Program-made: the position numbers and the translations under genes
NCBI RefSeq assembly: GCF_900113835.1
Contig: NZ_FOQV01000002.1
Span: 558,001-622,000 of the forward strand
Direction: 5' to 3'
Origin: Allobosea sp. OK403
GTDB taxonomy: Bacteria > Pseudomonadota > Alphaproteobacteria > Rhizobiales > Beijerinckiaceae
DNA length: 64,000 nucleotides
The notes under the pieces: model-generated
Told to the model about the DNA's origin: nothing
The model's database searches: none
The model's input: the letters and a program-made list of their open reading frames with translations, nothing else
In this document: positions 8,231-16,912 of the stretch, in pieces
How the letters are laid out: every line of letters begins with the position of its first letter
How positions within the stretch are numbered: position 1 is the first letter of the stretch

Positions 8231-11200
8231 TTAGTGCCCCGCCGGCGCCTTCGCTGGCACGGCAGGGGCCCCCTCCCAGCGCGTATGCGCCGGCAGGTTT
8301 TCACCCTTCATGATCACGGTCAGCAGGCCGATCTGGGCATAATCGCCGACATGGGTGTCGTAGAGCACGGTCGCGCCCGCTCCGACGCAGACCCCCTTGC
8401 CGAGATGGACCCGGCCGACCTTCATGACGCGATCCTCATAGAGATGCGTCTGCAGGGCCGAATGGGCGTTGATGGTGCAGTAATCGCCCATCTTGACGCA
8501 GTCGAACTCGGTGATGTCGGTCGTGTCGAGCCAGCAGCCCTTGCCGAACTTGGCGCCGAACAGCATCAGGAACCAGGGCAGGAACGGCGTGCCGCGCAGA
8601 TAGTCGAACAACACCTTGCCGCCCAACCCCCAATACAGCACCGCCACCGCCTCGGTGCGCATCGCCCACCAAGACCACATCGGCTTCATCACCGGCCTGT
8701 AGACGCCCATCATCAGCCATTTGATCGCAGCGCAGATCAGCGCCTGCGTGATCGCAATGATCATGGCGACAGAGGTGAAGGAAACGGCAAGACCGAGCCA
8801 ATCCCGATGGTTGATTTCACGCTGCAGCACGAGATCGACCGCGATCGTACCAAAGGTGATGAACAACATCGCCGGGAACGAGGTGTGGAGCGCCTCGAAG
8901 ATGCCGCGCGCGAACTGCTTGCGCAACGACGGCTTATAAGTCCAGTCGGCGCCGAGATCGACCTTCTGGCGCGTCGGCAGGCGGATCGGCGGCGAGCCGA
9001 ACCAGGTATCGCCGGGCTGCATCAACTCGTTGGCGGGCGGCTTTGACTTGATGCCGATCAGCACGCGGTCAGGAATGACGGCGCCCGGCGGCACGACGGC
9101 GTCGTTGCCGACAAAGACCTGATCGCCAGTCCGGGTCATGTCGAGCCGCATATAGCCGCGCCGCATGTCCTCGTCGCCGAAGACGACCTCGTCGGCGATA
9201 AAATTGCCGGTGCCGATGCCGGTGAGGTCGTAGCGGCCCGACAGGTTGGTCGAGATTTCGGCGCCCTGGCCGATGTGCGCACCCATGATGCGGTACCAGG
9301 CCCGCATATAGATCGTCGCAAACAGCGAGGACAGCGTCTCCAGCGTCACCTCGGTCGCCAGCGCCACGGTCCATTTGCGGGCGTAGAAGCCGGAATGGAT
9401 CGAGTACGAGCCCGAGGTCACGCGCGGCAGGATCACCCAGCGCAGCCCCGCCATCAGCAGCACGGTGAAGGCGATCAAACCGATCGCCGTCGGCCAGGTC
9501 AGGAGCGGCAGATACCAGAGATAGCTGATCTCGGACCAGCTCGCGACCCAGTCGTCGATCTGGTCGAACAGCCAGAAGGCCGGAAAGATCGGCAGCAGGC
9601 TGACCGGCGGCAGCACGATCAGCATGGCGACGTAGAAGGCCGTCATTGCGGCGCGCCGAAGGGCGCTGGCCTGCGCCTGCGGCGGCAACAAGGCGAGATC
9701 GACCATGCCGGTTTTGCGCGCGGGCGTGCCGTCCCAGATCTCGGCCTTGCCGACATGGGTCTGGGGCGGAATCGCGCTCAAATCGCAGATCTCGGCATGG
9801 TCGCCGATGACGCTGCCGTGCCCGAACACGACGGAGGCGCCAGCCGAGACGTCCTTGCCGATCCTGATCCGACCGATGATCAGCTTGTCGCCCATCGCCT
9901 CGCCATTGGCGAAAGTGGTCTTGGAGCCGAGCGCGGTGCCCTCGCCGATCTCGATCAGGTCGATCGCGCCGGCCTCGTAATCCGAGATGATGACGTCGCG
10001 GCCGACCTTGGCGCCAAGCAGGCGCCAGTAGAACCGCATCACCGGCGTGCCCTGAAACCATTTGATGTGCACGAGTCCGGCGACGCGGGCCGCGAACCAC
10101 CAACGGAAATAATAGACCCCCCAAAGCGGATAGACGCCCGGCTTGGTCCGGCCGAGTACGATCCATTTCAGCGCGATCGCAATCAGCCCGGTCACGATGG
10201 TGATCGCGACATAGACACCGAGCAGCGCGAAAACCTGGCCGGTCAGCGACAGGTCCTCACCCGACATGATCATGTAGGTGACGAAGATGCCGAGCCATTG
10301 CGCGGTCGACAGGCCGATGATGATCGGCAGCACCGCGGCCTGGGCGAGGCCGCAAAGGAAACGGCGCAGCAACGGCGGTGGCGTGAAGGAGAGATCCTCG
10401 ACCTCCGCGATGCCCCGCCCGTCGAGCAGCGCCGCCATGCCACGCAGGGTGCGCGCGCCATAGACGTCCTGCAGCGTGATGCCGGCATAGGCCGGCGTCT
10501 CACGCACGATCGAGATGAAGCGCGCGGCCAGCAACGAGTGACCGCCGAGATCCATGAAGAAATCGGCATCGAGCGGCAGGCTGGCCGCGCCCAGCACGCG
10601 CTTGGCTGCGTCCAGCAGTGCCGCTTCCGTTGCGTTGCGCGGCGGCTCCTGCTCGCCTGCCGCGCTCGGCGCCGTCAGCGGCGCCGCCTTGAGCATCTTG
10701 CGGTCGACCTTGCCGGAGACCATACGCGGCAGCGAGCCCACAGCCTCGAAATGCGCCGGCACCATATAGGGCGGCAGCTTGTCGCGCAGCGCCGCACGCA
10801 AGGCCGCGCCATCGACCGCCACGCCTGGCTCGGCCACGACGAAAGCGACGAGTCGCTCGATCTCATCATCGGTGCGCAGCACCACGGCCGCCTGGCTGAC
10901 GCCCGGCTCGTCGGCGAGCTTCGACTCGATCTCGCCGAGTTCGACGCGGAAGCCGCGGATCTTGATCTGATCGTCGATGCGGCCGTGGAAGACGATATTG
11001 CTGTCGGCATCAAGACTGACCGCATCGCCGGAGCGATAGAGCACCGGGTCGTCGATTCCGCCGAAGGGATTGGCGATGAACTTCTCGGCCGTCAGCTCGG
11101 GGCGGCCATGATAGCCCTTGGCGACGCCGGGGCCGCCGATCAGCAATTCGCCCTGCTCGCCGGGGCCGACCAACTGCATCGCCTCATTGACGATATAGGC

Positions 11201-12244
11201 GGTGTAGTTGGCGATCGGCTGCCCGATCGTCACGACCTCGCCCGGACGGACCTCGGCCGCGGTCGCGACCACGGTCGCCTCGGTCGGGCCATAGGTGTTG
11301 AGGATGCGCCGGCCCGGCTTCGACCATTTCTGGACGATCGCCGGCGGCAGCGCCTCGCCGCCGAGCAGGATCAGCCGGAGCGAGGGCACGTCCGAGGGCA
11401 GGATGCCGAGCAGCGTCGGCACCGTGTCGATCACGGTTACGCCGGCCTCGGTCAGCAGAGCCGGGAGCTTCTCTGCATCGCCCATGGTCTCGGGGCTCGC
11501 AACGTAGAGAGCCGCCCCCACCAGATAAGGCGTCCAGATCTCCTCCATCGACAGGTCGAAAGCGACCGAAGCGCCCTGGAACACAACGTCGTCGGGGCCG
11601 ATACCGTAGAAGGCGTTCCCCGAGCGCAGGAAATGGCAGATGTTGCGATGGCTGATGACGATCGCCTTGGGCGTACCCGTCGAGCCGGAGGTGTAGATCA
11701 GATAGGCCGGTTGGTCCTTGGTCAGGCCGGCTGCCCGCGCCGGCATCTCGGTGCCGTCGTCGCGAGCCGCCAGATCCTCCGGGCTCCAGACCGTGCGGCC
11801 CGTGCCCGCTGCCCTGCCCTGCCAATCCACGGATGTGACGAGGCCCTTGGCCTCGGCGTCCTTCAGGCAAACGGCGATCCGCTCGACCGGCGCCTCGGCG
11901 TCGAACGGCACCCAGGCCGCGCCTGAACGCGTGATCGCGATCTGAGCGATCAGGAGATCGATGCCGCGTGGCATCCACAGGCCGACCATGTCGCCGGGAC
12001 CGACGCCTGCGAGGGCCAGGCCCCGCGCCTGCCGCCCGGAGGCGGCCCAGACCTCGGCATAGCTCAAGCCCCGCGCGCCGTCGCGCAAAGCCGTCTCGCC
12101 GCCGCGCGCTGCGACGGTCGCGGCGAAGATCTCGCCCAGCACCTCGTCTCGGATCAGATCCGGGCGCTTCTCGCCCACCAAGATCGCGAGCGCCTGCGCG
12201 CCCATCACGGCCGTCTTTGCCGAAAAATTGCTGATGTCGTTCAT
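8231..12244 (-). CDS. Pls/PosA-family non-ribosomal peptide synthetase (poly-epsilon-lysine-synthase-like)
   Basis: 1337 residues in one chain. Residues 40-520 are an adenylation domain: YLIYTSGSTGTPK (181-193), FDLSMEEIW (229-237), NTYGPTEAT (316-324), YRSGD (403-407), GRIDDQIKIRG (421-431) and GKVDRK (511-516). A thiolation domain follows with LGGHSLLAARF and the phosphopantetheine Ser at 570. The rest alternates membrane helices with three left-handed-beta-helix (hexapeptide) domains near 745-840, 1010-1090 and 1215-1310. There is no condensation domain of the usual HHxxxDG type and no thioesterase. This is the architecture of Streptomyces poly-epsilon-L-lysine synthetase, where the C-terminal tandem domains polymerise one amino acid at the membrane. 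The Asp/Glu pair in FDLSMEE would suit an amino acid with a basic side chain, but that is a guess. A histidine phosphatase gene lies 271 bp upstream and aroC 73 bp downstream. Confidence 0.9.
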   Translation of the reverse strand: MNDISNFSAKTAVMGAQALAILVGEKRPDLIRDEVLGEIFAATVAARGGETALRDGARGLSYAEVWAASGRQARGLALAGVGPGDMVGLWMPRGIDLLIAQIAITRSGAAWVPFDAEAPVERIAVCLKDAEAKGLVTSVDWQGRAAGTGRTVWSPEDLAARDDGTEMPARAAGLTKDQPAYLIYTSGSTGTPKAIVISHRNICHFLRSGNAFYGIGPDDVVFQGASVAFDLSMEEIWTPYLVGAALYVASPETMGDAEKLPALLTEAGVTVIDTVPTLLGILPSDVPSLRLILLGGEALPPAIVQKWSKPGRRILNTYGPTEATVVATAAEVRPGEVVTIGQPIANYTAYIVNEAMQLVGPGEQGELLIGGPGVAKGYHGRPELTAEKFIANPFGGIDDPVLYRSGDAVSLDADSNIVFHGRIDDQIKIRGFRVELGEIESKLADEPGVSQAAVVLRTDDEIERLVAFVVAEPGVAVDGAALRAALRDKLPPYMVPAHFEAVGSLPRMVSGKVDRKMLKAAPLTAPSAAGEQEPPRNATEAALLDAAKRVLGAASLPLDADFFMDLGGHSLLAARFISIVRETPAYAGITLQDVYGARTLRGMAALLDGRGIAEVEDLSFTPPPLLRRFLCGLAQAAVLPIIIGLSTAQWLGIFVTYMIMSGEDLSLTGQVFALLGVYVAITIVTGLIAIALKWIVLGRTKPGVYPLWGVYYFRWWFAARVAGLVHIKWFQGTPVMRFYWRLLGAKVGRDVIISDYEAGAIDLIEIGEGTALGSKTTFANGEAMGDKLIIGRIRIGKDVSAGASVVFGHGSVIGDHAEICDLSAIPPQTHVGKAEIWDGTPARKTGMVDLALLPPQAQASALRRAAMTAFYVAMLIVLPPVSLLPIFPAFWLFDQIDDWVASWSEISYLWYLPLLTWPTAIGLIAFTVLLMAGLRWVILPRVTSGSYSIHSGFYARKWTVALATEVTLETLSSLFATIYMRAWYRIMGAHIGQGAEISTNLSGRYDLTGIGTGNFIADEVVFGDEDMRRGYMRLDMTRTGDQVFVGNDAVVPPGAVIPDRVLIGIKSKPPANELMQPGDTWFGSPPIRLPTRQKVDLGADWTYKPSLRKQFARGIFEALHTSFPAMLFITFGTIAVDLVLQREINHRDWLGLAVSFTSVAMIIAITQALICAAIKWLMMGVYRPVMKPMWSWWAMRTEAVAVLYWGLGGKVLFDYLRGTPFLPWFLMLFGAKFGKGCWLDTTDITEFDCVKMGDYCTINAHSALQTHLYEDRVMKVGRVHLGKGVCVGAGATVLYDTHVGDYAQIGLLTVIMKGENLPAHTRWEGAPAVPAKAPAGH

Positions 12245-12515
12245 CGCGCCCCGCTGCGCTCAGAACCACGACATCCCGGAGCGAGGCGGAAAGCACCCCC
12301 GAACCAGGCACTCGCACCCCTGCGACGCACCTTCAAAAAAACACGGGCGAGCCACACCCCCCGATGCGCTCTTCCCGCTGTGCCTTCCGGCCGAGCATGC
12401 CACCGCCGCACGAAACTGCCTTAGCAGAACGACCTTGCCAAACCATGACTGAACCCGTGATGAACGCTTGGGTTCCAGCACGCTGCCGCAACAGCAGCTT
12501 AATCCCGCAGCGCCT

Positions 12516-13124
12516 TTAGAGCCAGTCGGCCTGATTGCCTGATACCACCAGGATCTTGCCCTGCCAGATATCGACGAGCGCGGCCTTCTGCGGAGACACC
12601 GCCCCGACCAGTGCCAATACGGCGCGCGCAATGCCGCCGTGGCTGACGATGACCGTCTCGCGCCGGAGCTCCTTCAGCACGGGCCTGATGCGTTCGGCGA
12701 GCATCCGGTAGCTCTCGCCGCCCGGCGGCACGAAGCCCCATTTGTCGCGCTCGCGCATCTGCGCCTGTTCGCGCTCGCTCTTGCGGATCTCCCGCCAGGT
12801 GAAGCCTTCCCAATCGCCGAAGGTCAGCTCGCGCAAGCGTTCGTCGATGCGGTAGGCGCCAGGCTCCAGCTGCAATTGGCCGCGCAGGATGTCCATGGTC
12901 TCGCGCGCTCGCTCCATCGGCGAGGCAATGTAGTCGAACGCCGCGAAATCCGGCGCCAGGGCTTTCAATCGCTCGGCCGCCTCCGCAGCCTGCGTCCGCC
13001 CCAAGGCGTTGAGCGGGATGTCCTGGGCGCCCTGCAGGCGGCCTTCGCGATTCCACTCGGTTTCGCCGTGGCGAATGAGAATGAGCCGTTGCGGGAGCGT
13101 GATCGGGATCATGTGGGGGCTCAT
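12516..13124 (-). CDS. Histidine phosphatase family protein (phosphoglycerate-mutase-like)
   Basis: About 202 residues from ATG 13124 (a second ATG at 13112 is equally possible; neither has a clear ribosome binding site, and the frame stays open far upstream without homology). The phosphate-pocket motif LIRHGETEWNREGRLQG sits at the N-terminus, the second Arg/Glu pair in SPMERARETM and RELTFGDWEG, and the second catalytic His in VIVSHGGIARA. The family covers cofactor-dependent phosphoglycerate mutases, alpha-ribazole phosphatases and broad phosphatases; the length and the FGDWEG block fit the GpmB/CobC-like phosphatases. It is divergent from folP. Confidence 0.9.
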   Translation of the reverse strand: MSPHMIPITLPQRLILIRHGETEWNREGRLQGAQDIPLNALGRTQAAEAAERLKALAPDFAAFDYIASPMERARETMDILRGQLQLEPGAYRIDERLRELTFGDWEGFTWREIRKSEREQAQMRERDKWGFVPPGGESYRMLAERIRPVLKELRRETVIVSHGGIARAVLALVGAVSPQKAALVDIWQGKILVVSGNQADWL

Positions 13125-13263
13125 GCACGCTGGCGCTTTGCCCGTCAAAGTCCCTCGCGGGCGGCGGTCATGCGTCGCGGCCATGGCGAGCGCCGTCGCT
13201 TTCTGTTGGCCGAGGCCCGATGCGCCGTATATAGGCGGCTCTTCGCTGCTGCAGCAGGTTTGA

Positions 13264-14121
13264 ATGTCCCTGGCTCTCACCTTGCCCGATGGCCATAGCC
13301 TCGCTCTCGATGCGAGGCCGCTCATCATGGGCGTCGTCAACATCACGCCCGATTCCTTCTCCGATGGCGGCCTGCTCGCCAATGCGGAGGAGGCGATCGC
13401 TCATGGCCTCACTTTGGCGATGGAGGGGGCTGCCATCATTGATGTCGGCGGGGAATCGACCCGGCCGGGCCATGCCGCCATCGACGCCGCGACCGAGATC
13501 GCGCGGGTGCGGCCCGTGGTCGCGGGGCTCGCCAACGCGCTTTCGGTGCCGGTCTCGATCGACACCTGGAAGGCCGAAGTTGCCGAAGCCGCGCTGAGCG
13601 CGGGTGCCGCCATCGTCAACGATATCTGGGGCGCGCAGCGCGAGCCCGCCATAGCCGAGGCCGCGGCGCGCTACGGCGCGCCCATGGTCCTGATGCACAA
13701 CCGCGAAACGGTCGATCCCGACATCGACATCTTCGACGACGTGCTGCGCTTCCTGGAGCGCTCCATCGCCATTGCCACCTCCGCCGGAGTGCCGCACAGC
13801 CAGATCGTCGTCGATCCCGGCATCGGCTTCGGCAAGGCCCCAGCGCAGAACCTCGCCTTGATCCGTGATCTCGGCCGCCTGAAGGAACTGGGTTGCCCGA
13901 TCCTGCTCGGGGCCTCGCGCAAATCGATGATCGGGCGGATCACTGGCCAGAAAATTGCCGCCGAGCGCGTCGCCGGCAGCATCAGCAGCCATCTCTATGG
14001 CGTCTCGCAAGGCGCGGCCATCATCCGCGCCCATGACGTGCGCGTCCATCACGAGGCGCTCCAGGTCTGGGCCGCCATCGCCAATTCCGCCAGCCTGAAC
14101 TCCGCAAAGGGCGCCCCGTGA
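13264..14121 (+). CDS. folP: Dihydropteroate synthase
   Basis: 285 residues. Condenses 6-hydroxymethyl-dihydropterin pyrophosphate with p-aminobenzoate in folate synthesis; cytoplasmic TIM barrel and target of sulfonamides. The two signatures are MGVVNITPDSFSDGG (residues 20-34) and IIDVGGESTRPGHAAID (about 58-74), followed by VSIDTWKAEV, VNDIWGA, MHNRE, DPGIGFGKAPAQNL and GASRKSMIG. First gene of a three-gene pterin unit; its TGA overlaps the GTG start of folB. Together these encode the last steps to dihydropteroate. The start at 13264 directly abuts the minus-strand histidine phosphatase promoter region. Confidence 0.98.
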   Translation: MSLALTLPDGHSLALDARPLIMGVVNITPDSFSDGGLLANAEEAIAHGLTLAMEGAAIIDVGGESTRPGHAAIDAATEIARVRPVVAGLANALSVPVSIDTWKAEVAEAALSAGAAIVNDIWGAQREPAIAEAAARYGAPMVLMHNRETVDPDIDIFDDVLRFLERSIAIATSAGVPHSQIVVDPGIGFGKAPAQNLALIRDLGRLKELGCPILLGASRKSMIGRITGQKIAAERVAGSISSHLYGVSQGAAIIRAHDVRVHHEALQVWAAIANSASLNSAKGAP

Positions 14122-14492
14122 GCGAAACCGGCAGCATTCTGATCGAGAAGCTCGATATCTACGCCTATCACGGCTTCTTCTCGGAGGAGGAGCGGCTCGG
14201 GCAGCGCTTTACGCTCGACCTCCTGCTGGAGACCGATCTGCGCTCCTCGGCGATCAGCGACAGCCTCGCCGACACGGTGAATTACGGCAAGGTCGTCGCT
14301 GTGGTGACGGACGCCTTCACCGCCAAGCGCTTCAACCTCCTGGAAGCAGCGGCGCGCGCCGTGGCGATGGCCGTGCTCGACGGCTTTCCCCCGGTGAATC
14401 GCGTCGAAGTCACCTTGCGCAAGCCCGCCCCGCCGATCCACGCCACGCTCGCCAGCGTCGGCATCAAGCTGAGCTACCCGCGTGGCGATTGA
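14118..14492 (+). CDS. folB: Dihydroneopterin aldolase
   Basis: 124 residues. Cleaves 7,8-dihydroneopterin to 6-hydroxymethyl-dihydropterin and glycolaldehyde. Visible family features are IEKLDIYAYHGFFSEEERLGQRFTLDLLLETD near the N-terminus with the YHGFFxxE active-site region, DTVNYGKV in the middle, and the RVEVTLRKPAPPIHATLASVGI C-terminal block with the catalytic Lys. The start is GTG 14118 in a GTGA overlap with the folP stop, which implies translational coupling. Confidence 0.96.
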   Translation: MSETGSILIEKLDIYAYHGFFSEEERLGQRFTLDLLLETDLRSSAISDSLADTVNYGKVVAVVTDAFTAKRFNLLEAAARAVAMAVLDGFPPVNRVEVTLRKPAPPIHATLASVGIKLSYPRGD

Positions 14493-14994
14493 GGCCGCAC
14501 TCGGGCTCGGCGGCAATCTGGGTAACCCGGTCGCAGCCTTCGCAGCGGCGCTGAAAGCGCTCGCCGCGCATCCCAGGATCAGGCTGGGCAAGATCTCCTC
14601 GGTCTACCGGACGCCGCCCTGGGGGCGGCTCGACCAGCCGGAATTCCTCAACATGGCCGCGCTGATTGAAACCAGCCTGCCGGCGGTCGAGTTGCTTGCC
14701 CTCGTCCTCGACATCGAGAAGCGGCAGGGTCGCGAGCGCCTCGAGCGCTGGGGGCCGCGCACGCTCGACATCGACATTCTGAGCTATGGCGACGCTGAGA
14801 TCGACCAGCCCGGCCTGCAGGTACCACATCCGCGCCTGGCCGAGCGCGCCTTCGCCCTCGCGCCGCTGGCGGAGATCGCGCCCATGCTGGCAATCGGCGG
14901 CCAGACTGCAGCCAAGCTCCGCGACAAGCTCGCCGACCCCACTGTCAGGCGGGACGCGGAGGCGACCGAACGCTTGAGGTGCGCGCTGGACTAG
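14482..14994 (+). CDS. folK: 6-hydroxymethyl-7,8-dihydropterin pyrophosphokinase (HPPK)
   Basis: 170 residues. Transfers pyrophosphate from ATP to 6-hydroxymethyl-dihydropterin, giving the FolP substrate. The family pattern is clear: LGLGGNLGNP at the N-terminus, SSVYRTPPWGRLDQPEFLNMAALIET, IEKRQGRERLERWGPRTLDIDILSYGD (the RW.PR.LDiDiL signature) and VPHPRLAERAFALAPLAEI. Start GTG 14482 overlaps the end of folB by 11 bases, so the three genes form a tight coupled unit. A family A repeat begins five bases after the stop. Confidence 0.97.
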   Translation: MAIEAALGLGGNLGNPVAAFAAALKALAAHPRIRLGKISSVYRTPPWGRLDQPEFLNMAALIETSLPAVELLALVLDIEKRQGRERLERWGPRTLDIDILSYGDAEIDQPGLQVPHPRLAERAFALAPLAEIAPMLAIGGQTAAKLRDKLADPTVRRDAEATERLRCALD

Positions 14995-15337
14995 GACTAG
15001 AGCGTTTTCGAGCGAAGCGGATACCGGTTCGCGTGAAGACAACGCGTTGGAACAAAGAGCAGGAGCAGTTTCCGATCCAGTCGGATCGGAAACTGCTCTA
15101 GGTCAGACGGAAATCACCCCGCCACTTGCTCGCAATCGCGGCAAGGTCTCTATTCGCCAACGTTGGTCGCGGCTCAGTTCCTGAACAATGCAACGCTCGG
15201 CGCGCGCCTTTCTGCCCTTACGTTAATTAACCGTTATCCAAAGTGACCGTGCGACCAACGTTGCGTCATATCGGTCATCGGTGCAGGAGAAAAGCGCTGC
15301 AGGCGACAAGACGGAGCCTGGCTTGAAAGAACCTACC
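14995..15337. other. Intergenic stretch with repeats and promoter region
   Basis: 343 bp without a gene. It holds the family A repeat (14999-15068), an adjoining perfect hairpin (GAGCAGTTTCCGATCC and its complement, about 15064-15098), and from about 15150 a region that should contain the promoter of the secreted protein. There CGCCAACGTTGGTCGC (15155-15170) recurs in inverted form as GCGACCAACGTTGCG (15251-15265), flanking an AT-richer segment TTAATTAACCGTTATCC. Confidence 0.6.
14999..15101 (+). repeat. Interspersed repeat family A, copy 2, with attached hairpin module
   Basis: AGAGCGTTTTCGAGCGAAG, GGATACCGGTTCGCGTGAAG and GAGCAGGAGC, followed by a perfect inverted repeat GAGCAGTTTCCGATCC / GGATCGGAAACTGCTC. 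The same second module, degraded, follows the copy at 43626. Confidence 0.85.
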
Positions 15338-15829
15338 ATGACACTCGCTCGTCCCCTCGCCGCCGTCATCGCCGCGCTTCTCATGATCGCGCCGGCCTTT
15401 GCGAAAAACTTCGCCGTCCCGACCAAGAACCCGGCCGTGACCATCACCGTTCCCAACGACTGGAAGACCCAGGAGATCGACTACGGCTATTCCGCCCGCC
15501 CGCAGGATGAGGCGGTGTTCTTCTCGGTCGAGTTTGCCGATGCGCGCAACATCGACAAGATGCTCGCCAACAACGATGCCTGGATGAAGGACAACAAGAT
15601 CAAGAAGGTCGAGCCGATCAAGGCTGAGGCTCCCTTGAACGGCATTCCGGCCACGATCTTCCAGTATCGCACCACCGACGGCAACGGCCCGACGAAGGTC
15701 GACTTCATCCTGCTGCCCGCGGGCCAAAACCGCATGATCATGCTGACCGTCTGGGGCTCCGATGAGGAGCGCGAGACGCATGGCAAAGAGCTCGACGCGA
15801 TCTTTGGAAGCATCAAGGCGATCAATTGA
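15338..15829 (+). CDS. Secreted protein of unknown function
   Basis: 163 residues. The start at ATG 15338 is chosen because it yields a clean Sec signal (MTLARPLAAVIAALLMIAPAFA, cleavage after AFA at about residue 22) and is preceded by GAAAGA. The mature part begins KNFAVPTKNPAVTITVPNDWKTQEIDYGYSA; the mixture of TVPNDW and a C-terminal DFILLPAGQNRMIMLTVWGSDEE resembles small periplasmic proteins of the PsbP/DUF1795-like alpha/beta fold, but no motif gives a function. It stands alone, and a strong hairpin shared with the convergent fabI follows it. Confidence 0.8.
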   Translation: MTLARPLAAVIAALLMIAPAFAKNFAVPTKNPAVTITVPNDWKTQEIDYGYSARPQDEAVFFSVEFADARNIDKMLANNDAWMKDNKIKKVEPIKAEAPLNGIPATIFQYRTTDGNGPTKVDFILLPAGQNRMIMLTVWGSDEERETHGKELDAIFGSIKAIN

Positions 15830-15847
15830 ACGCCATTTGGCAAAACG

Positions 15848-15879
15848 CTATCGGCTCAGGGCCTGACCTGAGCCGATAG
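15848..15879 (-). terminator. Hairpin between the secreted protein gene and fabI
   Basis: A perfect 13-bp stem (CTATCGGCTCAGG and its complement) around loop GCCTGA. Read on the minus strand it is followed by CGTTTTGCC, so it fits an intrinsic terminator for fabI; on the plus strand no T-run follows. Confidence 0.65.
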
Positions 15880-15930
15880 TGCTCCGCGATACGATCGACG
15901 GCCGAACTTTGGAGCGGGACCGCCGCCCGC

Positions 15931-16773
15931 TCACTCGCTGCGTTCGAGTGAGATGTCCGGCGCAGTCGGCACCTTCATGCCGACGACATGATAGCCCGCA
16001 TCGACATGCAGGATCTCGCCGGTGATGCCGCGTGACATGTCGGAAACCAGGAAGACCGCGGTCTCGCCGACCTCCTCGATCGTCACGGTGCGGCGCAGCG
16101 GCGAATTGTACTCGTTCCAGCGCAGGATGTAGCGGAAATCGCCGATACCCGACGCCGCCAGCGTCTTGATCGGCCCGGCCGAGATCGCGTTGACGCGGAT
16201 CTTCGAGGGGCCGAGATCGGCGGCAAGATATTGCACGCTCGCCTCGAGCGCGGCTTTGGCGACGCCCATGACGTTGTAATGCGGCATCCATTTCTCGGCG
16301 CCGTAATAGGTCAGCGTCAGCATGGCGCCGCCGTCACTCATCAGCTTCTCCGCGCGCTGTGTCACGGCGGTGAAAGAGTAGCAGGAGATCAAGAGCGACT
16401 TGGTGAAGTTCGCCTCGCTGGTCTCGACATAGCGGCCGGTCAATTCGTCCTTGTCGGAGAAGGCGATGCAGTGGACGACGAAGTCGAGCTTGCCCCAGAG
16501 CTTCTCGATCTCGGCGAAGACGGCGTCGATCGACGCCGAATCGGTGACATCGCAATGGCCGACGACATGGCCGCCGAGCTCCTTCGCCAGAGGCTCGACG
16601 CGCTTCTTCAGCGCATCGCCCTGATAGGTGAAGGCGAGTTCCGCACCGGCGTCGGCAGCGGCCTTGGCAATGCCCCAGGCGATCGAACGGTTGTTGGCGA
16701 CACCCATCACGAGGCCGCGCTTGCCCTTGAGCAGATTAGCGGTCGGAAGGACGGCGGTGATGGCGTCAGGCAT
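15931..16773 (-). CDS. fabI: Enoyl-[acyl-carrier-protein] reductase (NADH), FabI
   Basis: 280 residues. Reduces enoyl-ACP in each round of fatty-acid elongation; cytoplasmic SDR fold. The N-terminal cofactor motif is the FabI type GLVMGVANNRSIAWGIAKA (about residues 20-38), then HCDVTDSASID, HCIAFSDKDELTGRY and the active-site pattern YNVMGVAKAAL, i.e. Tyr-x6-Lys, with a second Tyr ten residues earlier in the LTYYGAEKWMP block. GITGEILHVDAGYHVVGM closes the protein. Single-gene unit on the minus strand with a hairpin downstream; the gap upstream contains a degenerate family B repeat fragment (AAGTGGAAACCGGTTTTCGC). Confidence 0.96.
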   Translation of the reverse strand: MPDAITAVLPTANLLKGKRGLVMGVANNRSIAWGIAKAAADAGAELAFTYQGDALKKRVEPLAKELGGHVVGHCDVTDSASIDAVFAEIEKLWGKLDFVVHCIAFSDKDELTGRYVETSEANFTKSLLISCYSFTAVTQRAEKLMSDGGAMLTLTYYGAEKWMPHYNVMGVAKAALEASVQYLAADLGPSKIRVNAISAGPIKTLAASGIGDFRYILRWNEYNSPLRRTVTIEEVGETAVFLVSDMSRGITGEILHVDAGYHVVGMKVPTAPDISLERSE

Positions 16774-16809
16774 CGGAGACCCTGGAACGAAACAAAAGGA
16801 GGGGTCTCA

Positions 16810-16850
16810 TAGAACAGGACGCCGAAAAGTGGAAACCGGTTTTCGCCAGT
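16810..16850. repeat. Degenerate family B repeat fragment
   Basis: AGAACAGGACGCCGAAAAGTGG followed by AAACCGGTTTTCGCC matches the left half of the family B unit; the right arm is missing. Confidence 0.6.
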
Positions 16851-16912
16851 TGCGGCGCTTCGATGGCCGGCGCGAGCCAGCACACTCTGGTAAAGCGCGC
16901 GAGCGCAAGCTC

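Noticed and set aside
9275..11926. A very long plus-strand open frame (883 codons) opposite the NRPS gene
   Set aside because: It is antisense to a gene with complete NRPS motifs, consists of Arg/Asp/Gly/His-rich low-complexity residues typical of GC-rich shadows, and has no motif.
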